64,000 nt of DNA from the NCBI RefSeq assembly GCF_949987515.2, contig NC_082697.1, positions 19,165,730 through 19,229,729 on the forward strand, in the 5' to 3' direction. Shown here in pieces: positions 45,028 through 57,652 of this stretch. Under the pieces are notes generated by a model, which was given only the letters and a program-made list of their open reading frames with translations, was not told the origin of the DNA and ran no database searches. Each line of letters starts with the position of its first letter. The first letter of the stretch is position 1. The position numbers were made by a program, and so were the translations under genes. Source of the stretch: Delphinus delphis (lineage: Eukaryota; Chordata; Mammalia; Artiodactyla; Delphinidae).

Positions 45028-45152
45028 AGGCAGGAGAGCCTATCAGTTAAGAACCCAGAGCTAATTTGCCTGAGTTTGAATTCTAATTCTACCACATACT
45101 AGCTGTGTGACCTTGAGTAAGTCACTTAGTCTCTCTGTATTTTGTGCAGGAA
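45028..45152 (+). repeat. MIR SINE relic with well-kept core
   Basis: 'gagagcctatcagttaagaa', 'cctgagtttgaattctaatt' and the core 'actagctgtgtgaccttgag' are forward MIR. The core is among the best preserved in the window. Confidence 0.9.
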
Positions 45153-45334
45153 GAGGACCCACAACCAATAGTCAGGCAGCCTGGATGTGGGCAGATGTTT
45201 ATGTCAACATGCATATGTATATTATAAATGCAAGTATATATATAGACTTGCGTGTGTATAGATAGCTGTGCATTTATATGTATGCTGGCACCTAGAGTTC
45301 TCACACATTGTCACTTCAAAGTTGTTTGGTGAGT

Positions 45335-45740
45335 TTGGTAACATCCATCATTCACTCAATGAATAAACGTGTACCAAGCACATATAAGGTGGCAGACCCT
45401 GTTAGGAGATGAGGAGAGAGCCATGAATTAAACATATTCCCTCACTTTAAGGTATGCAGTCTATCATCAGTGAGTAACTGTGATGCTGTGTGTTAAGGGC
45501 ATGGGCAGAGTCTTTTGGAAGCGTAGAGGAAGGTGTGAGCGATTCTCACGGCAGAGCGGAGGGAGGGCATGAGAAGCGGGTAGGGTAATGCTTGAGTTGT
45601 GTCATGACGACAGGAGCTGTGTGTCGGGAAAGAACTGGGAAGGAGGATGCTTCAGGTAGGGAAGAGTGACAGAATGAAATGGAGTGATTGAGAGCGCAGA
45701 TAATGGAGGTGATTTGGGGACTTCCTTTATATGAATTGTT
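45335..45740 (-). repeat. L2 LINE relic
   Basis: Reverse L2: 'catcattcactcaatgaata', 'ctgttaggagatgaggagag', 'agagtcttttggaagcgtag' and 'gagcgcagataatggaggtg' in plausible order, strongly diverged. Confidence 0.5.
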
Positions 45741-46181
45741 TTTTCCAAATGGCTGCTAAGTTGTTAGAACATAACTACTTATTAAGGTGTTTGGATCTAA
45801 CAACTTAGTAAAGGGAATAGGTTTTCCTTTTGACCTAGGGTTGCAGTGAAATTATTACTGAGACAAGTATGTCATAAACTGAGAAAATGTAGGAAATTCT
45901 ACCCTAGACACAAGCATGAAGATATTTTCCAGTGCTTTTTCCCTATACCAAAAGGTTGTTCTCAGCTCTATTCACATGTGTAGTATTGATATTGTGACAA
46001 TTATCTTTGACCAAGAAGGAAAGTCACAGGTCATTATAGCTGCAAGTACACATTTATTTGCACAAACCACACACCCATACACACCCATACACACATACGC
46101 AGAGGAAGGCAGAGTGATTTGGCCATGATGGGAACTTGGGAGGATAATTTAATTTGAGAAATGAAAATGATTAAATGTCAA
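45741..46181. other. unique sequence, nothing identified
   Basis: An interrupted CACACC/CATACA patch lies at about 46064-46100. No other element or exon was recognised. Confidence 0.45.
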
Positions 46182-46631
46182 TTAAGATATCATTTCTAGA
46201 GAAGTGGGCATCCGTATCAGGAACTTCCAGGGAGGAATGATTTTCTCAACAATGTGGTTACCCTTGAGGAAAAGAAGACTTGAAGCTTTCCTGACCAGTG
46301 GGTGGGTTGTACCTTTTGGGTGGATGACAAACGCATACAGAAATCCCATGGACCCTGATGTTTTCCCAGGGTTTCTCACCTTTGCGATCTCATCAGCTTC
46401 TCCAACATATCCTCAGTGTTTCCAGAATGAGACCACATCATCCTGGCTTTGGGCTGAGTTCTGTCCATTCTGATTCCTTGCAATATGCTTAACCTTCCAC
46501 GATTCTATAAAACTGCCCTGTAGCTCTTCAAGAATCTTAAGCAACTGTCCCTCTTGATACTTGTGTTTTCTGTGAAGAGTCTTCAAAGTTGCTGCCATGA
46601 TTGGTGTCAGAAGCCAGATCTGGATCTCTCA
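46182..46631 (-). other. unexplained long minus-strand frame with one stop
   Basis: One minus-strand frame is open for about 150 codons except for a single TGA at 46410-46412. From a Met at 46598 it begins MAATLKTLHRKHKYQEGQLL. After the stop it continues GYVGEADEIAKVRNPGKTSG to a TAA at 46182. The composition is balanced and protein-like, with no repeat family recognised. A strong donor-like site (AAAG then gtgaga) lies at 46380/46379. I do not recognise a family. It could be a decayed exon, a retrocopy, an old LTR-element fragment or chance. Confidence 0.25.
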
Positions 46632-46940
46632 TTAAGTGGCCTCAAAAATCCCACACAGGGAAGCATAGTTAATGGGTAACATCAACAAAATCACCTATTG
46701 GAATATATTTTCCTTTTCTTCTGGAGTAAAGCACATCCTACCTTGCACATCTTGTCTACCCACTCTATTTACAGACCTGGGAGCTCAACTCTTTAAGGGC
46801 AGTCTTGATTTAAAAAAAGCCCACCTCTTATTCTACAGCATTTCTTGGCCCCAACCTAGTTGGTGTTCTAACCACAGTTTATCCCTGGTTTTGCTTTCAA
46901 TTTTTGGAAGTAATTACCTATGTCTTCTTGAAACATCATT
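46632..46940. other. unique sequence, nothing identified
   Basis: A 91-codon plus-strand frame (46672-46947) runs into the MLT2 LTR. No domain. Confidence 0.4.
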
Positions 46941-46941
46941 G

Positions 46942-47518
<577 letters not shown>

Positions 47519-47988
47519 ATCACTTTCAGATTTCTGGGATACCTGGCATTCCTGGTTATCTTGCTATTTCTCTGAGTGCTCCTCTCAGGCTCAGTGACAC
47601 TCCTCTGCTCTTTCTGGGTCCTTTTCCTCTTGGTGGTCTGAACCATTGGTCTATGACCACCAAGGAGGCTGATTCAGAGAGTATATCTCAAACCTCTGAC
47701 TTTTCTCCTAACTTTTTGACTTCCAGATGGGTTACACCATCACCTGCAAGCTCCAGAAGTGATTTCACGTTCATTATCTCTTGCTAAAACTTGCTCCTTT
47801 TCCTGAATTGCTGCCACTGTTAATGGTATCCCTGCCTTCTTTGTCTTGGAGCTTTAAAAACTCAGTGTTATCTCTCATTTCTTTCTTTACCTTGTTTTTG
47901 ATCTCTAATATTTTAACAGTCTCCATATTATACTGAAGAATAAGATTGGTCCACCTCCATCTCCTCTCCTTCTGTCTCTCTCTGTCTT
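47519..47988. other. mostly unassigned; possible L2
   Basis: 'ctaaaacttgctccttttcc' and 'ctgccactgttaatggtatc' near 47780-47830 recall an internal forward L2 segment. The rest is unassigned. Confidence 0.35.
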
Positions 47989-47989
47989 T

Positions 47990-50900
47990 TCCAGTTTTAT
48001 TGAGAAACAATTGACATACATCACTGCATAAGTTTAAGGTGTAAAACATGATGGTTTGATTTACATATATTGTAGAATGATTACCACAATAGGTTCAGCT
48101 AATATCCATTTTCTCATAAAAATACAATAAAAAGGAAAGAAGAAAAAAATAAATGAAAAACTTTTCCTTGTGATATGAACTCCTAGGATTTGCTCTCTTA
48201 ACAGCTTTCATGTGTAACATCCATCAGTGTTAATTATATTTGTCATGTTGTACATGACATCCTTAGTACTTATTTATCTTATAACTGGAAGTTTCTACCT
48301 TTTGACCACCTTCCTTCAATTCCTTCTCCCTTACCTATTCCCCACCTCTGGTAACCACAGGTCAGATCTTATTTTCTATTTTTTTTTTTAATTTAGATTC
48401 CACATATAAGTGAGATCATATGTTTTTTGTTCTTCTCTGTCTGACTTATTTCACTTAGCATAATGCCTTCAAGCTCCATCCATGTTGTCAAAAATGGTAA
48501 GATTTCACCATTTTTTATGGCTGAAAAACTTCTTTATCCATTCATCTATTTACTGATGGACACTTAGGTTGTTTCCATGTCTTGGCTATTATAAATAATG
48601 ATGCTGTGAACATGGGGGTGCAGATATTTTTTCAAGTTAATGTTTTCATTACCTTTCATTACAAGGAAATATACCTGGGATATATATCCCAAAGTGGAAT
48701 TGCTGGATCATATGTTTGTTTTATTTTAAATTTTTTTGGATCCTCCATATTGTTTTTTATAGCGGCTGTGCCAATTTACAATCCAACCAACACAAGGGTT
48801 CCATTTTCTCCACATCCACACTATTTGTTATCTCTTGTCGTTTTGGCGATGGACATTCTAACAGGTGTGAGGTGATATCTCACTGTGGTTTTAATTTGCA
48901 TTTCCTTAATGACTAGTGATACTGAGCATCTTTTCATGTATCTGTAGGCCTTTCATATATCTTCTTTGGAGAAATGTCTATTCAGGTCCTTTGCCCATTA
49001 AAAATTTTTTTTTTTTTTTTTTTTGCTACTGAGTTTTTGAGTTCTTCATATGTTTTGAATATTAATCCCTTAACAGATACAGGGTTTGTCAATATATTTT
49101 CCATTCTGTAGGTTGTCTTTTCTCTTTATTGAAGGTTTCTTTTCTTGTGCAGAAGCTTTTTAGTTTGAAGTAGTCCCACTTGTTTATTTTTGATTTTGTT
49201 GCTTGTACTTTAGGTGTCATATCCAAAAAGTCATTGTCAAGACCCATGTCAAGGAGATTTGTTTCTATATTTTCTTCTAGGAGTTTTATGGTGTCAGGGC
49301 CTGCATTTAAGTATTTAATCCATTTTGATTTATTATTTGTGAGTGGTGTAAAATATGGGTCCAGTTTCATTATTTTACATACGGATATCCAATTATCCCA
49401 GTACCATTTATTGAAGAGATTGTCTTTTCTCCATTGAATATTCGTGGCTCACTTGTCAAATATTAGTTGATTGTATATGCTTGGGCTTATTTCTGGGCTC
49501 TTGATGCTGTTTCATTTGTCTATTTGTCTGTTTTTATGCTAGTACTATACTGTTTTGATGACTATAGCTTTATAGTATATCTTGAAATCAGGAAGTGTAA
49601 TACCTCCTGCTTTGTTCTTTTTCTCAGGATTTCCTTGGCTATTCAGGGATATTTATGGTTCCATATAAGTTATAAGAGTGTTTTTTCTGCTTCTGTAAAA
49701 ATGCCTTTGGAATCTTGATTGGAATTGCATTGAATCTATTAATGACTTTCAGTACTATTGACATTTTAACAATATTAATTCTTCCAATCCATGAACATGA
49801 GATACCTTTCCATTTTTTTGTGTCTTCAATTTCTTTCATCAATTTCTTATAGTTTTCAACATAGAGGTCTTTTATCTCCTTAGTTAAATTAATTAATAAG
49901 CATTTTATTTTTTGATTCTATTGTAAATGGGATTGATTTCTTTATTTCTTTTTAAGAAATGCCCTTATGAATACATAGAAATGCTACTGATTTTTTTATG
50001 TTAAGTTTGTATTCTGCTTTTACTGAATTTATTGATTAGATCAAACAGTTCTTTGGTTGAGTCTTTAGGATTTTCTATATATAAAATTATGTCATCTTCA
50101 AATAGAGACAATTTTACTTCTTCCTTTTCAATTCTGATACTTTTTATTTCTTCTTCTTGTCTGATTGCTCTGGCTAGGACTTCCAATATTATGCTGAATA
50201 GAAGTGTTGAGAGTGGGCACCCTTGCCTTGTTCCTGATCATAGAAGAAAAGCTTTCATTCTTTCACCATTGAGTATGAAGTTATCTGTGGGCTTGTCATC
50301 TATGGCCTTTATTATGTTGAAACATGTTCCTTCTATGCCTAATTTGTTAAGAATTTTTATCATCAATGGATGTTGAATTTTGTTGAATGCCTTTTCTGCA
50401 TATATTGAGATGGCCGTATGATTCTTTCATTTCATTCAATTAATGTGATGTATCACATTGATTGATTTGCATATGTTAAACTGTCCTTACGTCCCAGGAA
50501 TAAATCCCACTTGATCATAATGAATGATCTTTTTAATGTGCTGCTGAATTTGGTTAGCTAGTATTTTATTGAGTTTTTGCATCTACATTCATCAGAGATC
50601 CTGGCCTGTAGTTTTCTTTTTTATTGTGGCGTCTTTGTCTGGCTTTGGTATCAGGGTGATTCTGGCCTCATAAAATGAGTTTGAAAGCATTCCTTCTTCA
50701 GTTTTTGGAATAGTTTGAGAAGGATAAGGTAGTTCTTCTTTAAAATGTTTGGTAGAATTCACCTGTGAAGCAGTCTGGTCCTGGACTTTTGTTTGGGGGG
50801 AGGTTTTTTTTTAAATTACCAATTTAATTTCATTACTGGTAATCGGTCAGTTTATATTTTCTATTTCTTTCAGGTTCAGTCTTGAGAAATTGTGCATTTC

Positions 50901-51440
50901 TAGGAATCTATCCATTTCTCCTAGGTTGTCCATTTTGTTGGTGTATAACATTTTGTTGGTGTATAACATAGTAATTCCTTATGACCTTTTGTATTTCTGT
51001 GATGTTGGTTTTAATTTCTCCTCTTTCATTTCTGATTTTATTTATTTGGGCTGTTTCTCTTTTTTTTTTTTCTTATTGAGTCTGATAAAAGTTTATCAAT
51101 TTTATTTTTTCAAAGAACTAGCTCTTAGTTTCATTGAATTTTTTCTAAACTTTTTAAAGTCTCAACTTATTTCTGCTCCGATCTTTCCTTCTACTAATTT
51201 TGGGCTTTGTTTTTTCTTCCTTTTCTAGTTACTTTAGGTATAAGTTTAGATCATTTTTTTGAGATTGTTCTTGTTTGCTGAAGTTAGCTTGTATTGCTAT
51301 GAACTTCCCACTTAGAACAGCTTTTGTTGTCTCATAGATTTTGGATCATGTGTTTTTGTTTTCATTTGTCTCCAGGTGTTTTTTAAAAATTTCTTCTTTG
51401 ATTTCTTCGGTGACCCATTGGTTGTTGGCTCTGCTTTTCT
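47990..51440 (-). mobile_element. old L1 (L1M type), 3.4 kb, 5'-truncated
   Basis: A continuous reverse L1. The 3' UTR is at the left ('tttattgagaaacaattgac', 'aagtttaaggtgtaaaacat'), then ORF2 is read backwards to about 51440. It lacks ORF1, the 5' UTR and the first part of ORF2. There is no clear poly-A or target duplication, as expected for an old insertion. It is the longest single element in the window. Confidence 0.92.
48395..51440 (-). pseudogene. L1 ORF2 relic with decayed reverse transcriptase
   Basis: About the last 1,000 of roughly 1,275 ORF2 codons: end of endonuclease linker, the whole reverse-transcriptase region and the C-terminal part. The catalytic signature reads [13 protein letters not shown] (codons for FEDD at 50091-50102) where active L1 has FADD; the two aspartates are kept. 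Nearby text such as [20 protein letters not shown] (49639-49842) is typical. Frames are broken by many stops and indels. Dead. Confidence 0.88.
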
Positions 51441-52392
51441 GTTTGAACCATGACAGAGTCCCAGTCCCATGTTCTAATCTCATCTTCCTCTACTATCTAT
51501 GCACAAGCATCCTCCACCAAATTGTACCTCCATGAGTATCCTATTTTATCACATTGTATTTCATGCTTGTTTCTTCTCCAGTATAAGTTTTGCCTGACTC
51601 TTTATTTTCCACTTAAAACTTTCCACTTAAAACTTTTCCTAACCTTTGAATCTACCTCATATTCTCTATCATCCACTTGCACATAGTGCAATGCAACAAT
51701 GTAACATGCAATGCAAAACATGTTTTGTGGAAACATGGACTTATAAGGGGATCAATCAAGTAACCTGACTATGGGATGATCAACTCTATCCCCATTCTAT
51801 TTTGGTCTCTCTCCCTCTCTTTTAGGAGTCTTTCTGCCTGCATGCCCAGCTGATGGACTTGACCTGACTCACTGCCTCCCTCTGGGGGGCTGGGGGATTG
51901 CTCCCCACTACAATGTGCTCTCTTTGGGAGATTTCAATTGCTTTTGAATTAGTTATAGGTTCAAAAGCGAGTGGCTGCCATTATTAGAATGCAGGTTTTA
52001 AAATTACTTTGTTTCAAGTTGCCAACTTGGCATCATTAACCAGTCATCAGAGAATTCAGCATGGTCAGGGGGAAAATAGACTTCTGAAAAAATAAAGCAG
52101 AAATGAACCAATATGGTCAAGGAGTAAAGGAAATGGCCTTTGAAATGTCTTTCACTTACCTAGCCATGCCTTGTTTATTTTACCATCTATAAAATGGTGA
52201 CAAAACTTTGGATTCCCTTCTTCAGAATAAGTTGAGTAGTCAATGATATGCTATGTAAAACAATTCACTGAATATAATACTCCATTGGATTCTCCAGATT
52301 TGTCAACATATTTTTAGTAAATCTTATGTTCTTACGCACACACAACATAGCCTTATGCCAGATATCAAAGGAATGTGTCTGGTATAAATGGC
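51441..52392. other. unique sequence, nothing identified
   Basis: A small direct repeat 'ttccacttaaaac' occurs twice near 51606-51635. No repeat family or exon was recognised. Confidence 0.45.
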
Positions 52393-52394
52393 AT

Positions 52395-52545
52395 TATTTT
52401 CCAGCTTTATGGATGTAAAAGTGACAAATAAAAATTGTATATATTTAAGGTGTACAATATGATGATTTCATATACGTATATATTTTGGAATGATTACCAC
52501 AATCAAGCTAATTTACGCATCCATCATCTCATGTAGTGGTAGACC
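52395..52545 (-). mobile_element. ancient L1M 3' UTR fragment
   Basis: 'tttaaggtgtacaatatgat', 'gatttcatatacgtatatat' and 'tggaatgattaccacaatca' are the reverse L1M terminal sequence. Confidence 0.8.
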
Positions 52546-52737
52546 CTCCCTAAATTCAGATGAGAGGTTACTGTGATGAAAATCATGACCACATACTTAG
52601 CCTCAAGACTAGTCTTGAATAAATTTAAGTCATATCACAAAGAGAATAGTCTCTAATCAAAATGCAAATAGATAGTCAACTATTACCATAAATATAAACA
52701 TATACATGTTAGTTTCCTGTTGCTGATCTGTAATCCA

Positions 52738-52773
52738 TCTACCTACATACTTACCTACCGACCTACCTACCTA
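52738..52773. repeat. (CCTA)n microsatellite
   Basis: Interrupted cctac units just before an MLT1 LTR. 52546-52737 shows nothing else recognisable. Confidence 0.8.
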
Positions 52774-52782
52774 ATATCTCCC

Positions 52783-53266
52783 TGTATTGATTTTCTATTG
52801 CTGCTGTAACAAATTTCCATAAATATAGGGGTTTGAAATAACACAATTGATCATTTATCTTCTTCAGGTCAGAAGGCCAAAAGGGGTCTCACTGAGCTAA
52901 AATCAAGGTGTCAGAGCCCTCCTTTCTGGATGCTCTTAGAATCTATTTTCTTGCATTTTCCAGCTTCTAGAGGTTTCCTGTATTTCTTGGCTCATGGCCT
53001 CTTACATCTCCAAAGCCAGCAACAGCTGATTGAGTCTTTCTCACTTTGCATCACTCTTACATTGACTCTTCTACTTCTTTCCTCCATATTTAAGAACCTT
53101 GTGTTTGCTCTGGACCCACCAGATAATACAGAATTATCTCCCCATCTCTAAGTCAGCTGATTAGCAACCTTAATTTCACTGTAAACTTAATTCCCTTTTG
53201 CCTTGCAACCTAACATATTCAGAGGAAGCTGACATCTTTGGAGGACCACTATTCTACCTACCACTG
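52783..53266 (-). mobile_element. MLT1-type LTR (ERVL-MaLR)
   Basis: Reverse LTR: 'ttctattgctgctgtaacaa', 'ggtcagaaggccaaaagggg', 'ggctcatggcctcttacatc', 'ctttggaggaccactattct'. Near full length, no internal genes. Confidence 0.85.
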
Positions 53267-53268
53267 CC

Positions 53269-55600
53269 CCCATGTATAAATGAGAGGAAACTCAATATCA
53301 TAATGCTGGCAATTCTCCACAAATTAATTTTTGGGTTAAATGTAATTTCAGTGACAATCCCAACAGGATTTTGTTTGTTTGTTTATTTGTTATTTGACTT
53401 GATAAATTGATCCTAATGTTTGTATGGGTGAATAAAGAGTCAAAAACAATATAGTAAAAATTTAAGACATACAATTTTTGGAACCAAGCTTACCAGGCTT
53501 CAAGACTTATTAAGATATTAGTAATTAAAATAGTGTGGTATTGTCTCACAGATAGACATATTAGATAGATGTAACAAATAGAGAATATCAAAACAGATTC
53601 ACATATATAAAAATCAAATTGGACTTTGACAGAGATAGCATTTATGTCAGTGAGAAAGAATGAGCTACTCAATGTATGGAGCTTGAACAATTGGCTAACC
53701 ATGAGGAAAGATAAAAGTAAATTCTTACTTCACTATGAAACTATAAATTCTAAGTTCATAATAAAAGCAAACTTGAAAATGTTTAGAATATCTTTATGAT
53801 TTTGAAGGGAAATTTTCTTAACAGGACTCAAAATGTAGAGAGTATAAAGAAAAATTTTGATGTATTTGACTTCAAAATTAAAAAAAAAATATATAGACAT
53901 ACTATCATAAACCAACTTAAAAGATCATTCACAAACTATCAACTCAAAATCAACAAAGGCTAAAAATCCAGAATACAACAGAGCTTCCTACAAATCAACA
54001 AGAAAAATGAAAGCTGGTCAGTAGAAAGAAGGGAAAAGGACATGAATAGTTAATTTAGATATTTATAAGAGGAAACCCCCCAAACAATTAACATATGAAA
54101 AACTCAACCTCATCGTAATCAAAGATATGGAACAAAGCGCTGCCATTTCATAAGGATTACATCAGTAAAAATTACTTAGTGTGATTATACTGTGTTGGTG
54201 AAGATGTAGGGAATCAGGAGCTCTCCTCTACAAAAGATGTATGCAACCAAACCACTTCTGAGAGCAAATTGGCAATATGTAGTAATGTCGAAGATGCACA
54301 TATACTTGGACCCAGCTATGTTACTTCAAGATACATTTTCTAGAGAAGCTGTTATATATGTACTGAGGAATTATAAGGGTAGTCTCTACAGCATTTGCTT
54401 TTTAATGTCTAAGAAGTGGAAATACATCCTTTTTGAAGGGTGGAATGGAGAAGTTGTGGTTTATATAAGTATTGAAATTCTGTAAAGCTGTTAATATATC
54501 AAATCTCAAAAACAACATTGAGTGGGAAAGAGAGTTGCAATAAATTATTGTATTGGTTTTACCACAAACTTAGTGGCTTAAAATAACACATTATTTTGTG
54601 TTATTTTGTGACACATAATACTGTGTCATTATTTCGCAGTTTCTGTAGGTCAGAATTGTGGTCATGGCTTAACTGGGTTCTCTGTTTCAGTATCTCACCA
54701 AGCTGTATCCCAAGTATCAGCAAGGGCTGCAGTTTCATCAGAGGCTCTACTGGGGAGGGATTCACTTCCAAGCTCTTTCAGACTATTGGAAGAATTCATT
54801 TCCTTATAGCTGCAAGACTGAGGGTTTGGTTTTTTTTTTTTTACAGGAGGTCACCTTCAGCTCCTAGAGGCCACACATGATTCTTTGTCATGTGTGCTTC
54901 CTGAACACAGCCTCTTCCTCATGGCAGATGCTTCTTCAAAGCCAGCAAGGGATAAAGAGACTCTAGCAAGATAGTGTTACCCTCTATATAATCATATAAA
55001 CAGAATCACATACATCCCATCACCTTTGCCTCATTCCATGGATTAGAAGGAAGTTGCAGGTCCTGCTCATACTCAACGGGAGGGGATTGTACAAATGTAT
55101 GAATACCAGGAAGTGGTGATTATGGGAACCACCTTAAACTTTGTTCCCCACAATTTTGTATCATTTATGTAAATGTTTCAAAACACAAAAACACAGACAG
55201 AAACCTGCTTGAATCTCCAGGAAATTATGCTGAGTGAAAAAAGCCAACCTCCAAAGGTTGCATGATATATGATTCCATTTATAAAATATTCTTATAATGA
55301 CAGAATTATAGAAATGAAGAACAGATTAATGGTGGCCAGGGGTCAGGTGTAAAGGGAGACAGAGAGAGGAAAACAGAGGTTGGTGTGGGTATAAAAAGAA
55401 CAACAAGAAATATACAGAGTTGGGATATTATATTATACATGGTTTTGCAATATGTTAACGCTGGGGGAACTGGTCATAGTACATGGTATCTCTCTGTATT
55501 ATTTCTTAAAACTGCATGTGAACCACAATTATCAAAAATGAAAGGTTTAATTAATAAACTTCAACAAATAAACCACAGAAAAATTCAAAAAAAACCAAAA
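53269..55600 (+). mobile_element. ancient L1M in sense, split by an LTR
   Basis: Left block 53269-54540 is decayed ORF2 C-terminal region ('ctacaaatcaacaagaaaaa', 'aaaggacatgaatagttaat', 'catatgaaaaactcaacctc', 'agcaaattggcaatatg'). Right block 55148-55600 is the 3' end ('aattatgctgagtgaaaaaa', 'gattccatttataaaatatt', 'tctctctgtattatttctta'). The blocks are collinear around the MLT1 at 54543. No ORF survives. Confidence 0.85.
54543..55146 (-). mobile_element. MLT1-type LTR inserted in L1M
   Basis: Reverse LTR: 'aacttagtggcttaaaataa', 'gcagtttctgtaggtcagaa', 'gattcacttccaagctcttt', 'aatgtatgaataccaggaag'. It contains a small tandem 'tgtgttattttgtgacac'-like duplication near 54596-54630. It sits between the two halves of the L1M. 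Confidence 0.8.
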
Positions 55601-55988
55601 AACCCAGTATGAGCCCTGAATGGTGAGCATAAAATAATAAGACAAAAATAAATGGAGAAAAACATTGCAAAGAGCTGTTGACCTAGGAAGTTAATTTACA
55701 AAAAGATAATTAAAATCATTATTGGAGAGAGTAGAGAGTAGAATTGCTCTGTAGAAAATCAAGTCACTAATTTGGAGGGCAAAGTTGAGAAACTCAAATA
55801 CAGAGGAAAAGAACAAACATTAAATGACTTAATTAGTTTATACTAATCATTAAGCTTCTATTTATATTTCCTTATATAGGAAACCTATGAATATTGCTTC
55901 ATATATTATATGTATGATTTATATGTATATTTTTTGTTACATTTCAAATAAGACATGTGACTATTACTCTATAAGGTAATATGCCAAG
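55601..55988. other. AT-rich sequence, unassigned
   Basis: No family-specific words. Possibly more old L1. Confidence 0.35.
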
Positions 55989-55989
55989 T

Positions 55990-57030
55990 TATTAATAGTG
56001 ATTTTCTTTGAAATGGTACTCTTATTAGTGATTTTAATTTTCTATTTTATGCACTTAGATACACAATTTTCTACCATGAATATGTATTAATATTAGATGA
56101 AAAAATGATTAAAATCAGTATAATTTTGTGCATATTACACATCTGTAATTATGTAAAAATACATACAACAAAAACCTGGAAGGAAATATTGTATACTAAA
56201 TGTTAGCAGTGGCTCTGCCTGGGGGATTGGGATTTAGTTGTTTTTATTTTTTCCGAGGTGCACTGTGCAGTCTCCAGATTTTATACAGTGATCAGATGTT
56301 CATTTATAATCATCTAGATAAGTTTAAAATTAATATATACATTTTATAGATACTATATGATAGCATATATGTAAAAATATACACTACTAATTGATGGGAA
56401 GGAAAACAATAAAAGATCAGAATATTATAGATGACTTTTTTAATTCTTTCAGCTTTCAAATATTTTCAAAATTTGTATCATGAACATATATTGTTTTGAT
56501 AATGGAAATACCCCAAAGAAAATAGAAGTGAGTAATTAACTGTTATGGAGAAAATTGGGTATGGGGAAATTTTTTCTAAACATAAAACAATAAGAAATCA
56601 TAAAATAGAAAAGAAATATTCGAATATCCAATCAAAACACAGGAAAATATTTAGCATCCTTAAAAATAATTTCAAAAGTTGATTTTTTTGGACATAGATT
56701 CACTTCGTTCTTTCTGTTATGTTTCAGTCAGTTTTTAGATGATTGAACATTTCCTCCTTATGATGGAATAATATGCATATGTTAAAGATCTCATTTGAGA
56801 AAATATATAATAAAATAAGAAAATGTAATCATCTGTAAAAAAGAAGAAAATATACTGCATTTACAATTTGTCTTAAACTTACCTATGTATATATTTTTAT
56901 GAATTAAGAAAATGAACCAAAAGTGCTCATAATAGTTAAATCTTAGGATTGGGATTTCAGAAGACTTCTATTTTCTCTATTAATGCCTGTATTTTCACAT
57001 TTTCTGAAATCAAAGTAAGTTGCACACTGT
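55990..57030 (+). mobile_element. series of ancient L1M-type 3' ends
   Basis: Four AT-rich segments (about 55990-56110, 56165-56335, 56420-56530, 56930-57020) each recall the terminal text of old L1M elements, for example 'ttctaccatgaatatgtatt' and 'gttagcagtggctctgcctg'. They may be separate insertions or fragments of one decayed element. Confidence 0.4.
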
Positions 57031-57134
57031 AATCAATGCCATAGAAGTATATCAAGGGCCAACCTGTAAATTTAAATGGCTCTGTGCTTGGTAGTGAAAT
57101 TCCAATAACAGAGTTCCCTGGAAAATCTAATATA

Positions 57135-57286
57135 ATTTATTTATTTGTTATTTATTTAATGCCTATTGGTCAATGAGTATCGTAGGTGTTTGGAATACTG
57201 TAGTAAACAAGCCACAGATTTTGCCTCTGTGCAGCTTACATTCAAAGATGGAACTTGGAAAACCTTTTACTCCAAGCCCCACCTCG
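57135..57286 (-). repeat. L2 3'-end relic
   Basis: 'tgttatttatttaatgccta', 'aatactgtagtaaacaagcc', 'tctgtgcagcttacattcaa' follow reverse L2. Confidence 0.6.
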
Positions 57287-57287
57287 A

Positions 57288-57652
57288 TTATTTTGCTAGG
57301 GCTGTCATAACAAAATATTTACTTTATCACAGTTCTGGAGGCTGGAAGTCCAAGATCAAGGTGCCGGGAGCGTTGTTTTTCTCTGAGGCTTCTCTCCTTG
57401 GCTTGTAGATGGTGGCCCTCTTGCCAGCTCTTCACACTGTTTGTCGCTCTGTGCATGTGCCCCTGCTGTCTCTCCCTCTTCTTGTAAGGACAACAGTCAT
57501 ATTGGACTAGAGTCTCACCTCAGTGACATCATTTTAACTTAATCACGTCTTTAAAGACTTTGTCTCCAAATATGGTTACATTTTGAGATACTGGGGTTTG
57601 AGACTTCAACATGTGAGTTCTGGGGGGATGCACTTCCGCCCATAATACCACT
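57288..57652 (-). mobile_element. MLT1-type LTR (ERVL-MaLR)
   Basis: Reverse LTR with good preservation: 'ttgctagggctgtcataaca', 'cacagttctggaggctggaa', 'tctccttggcttgtagatgg', 'tgtctccaaatatggttaca', 'acttcaacatgtgagttctg'. Solo LTR, no genes. Confidence 0.92.
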
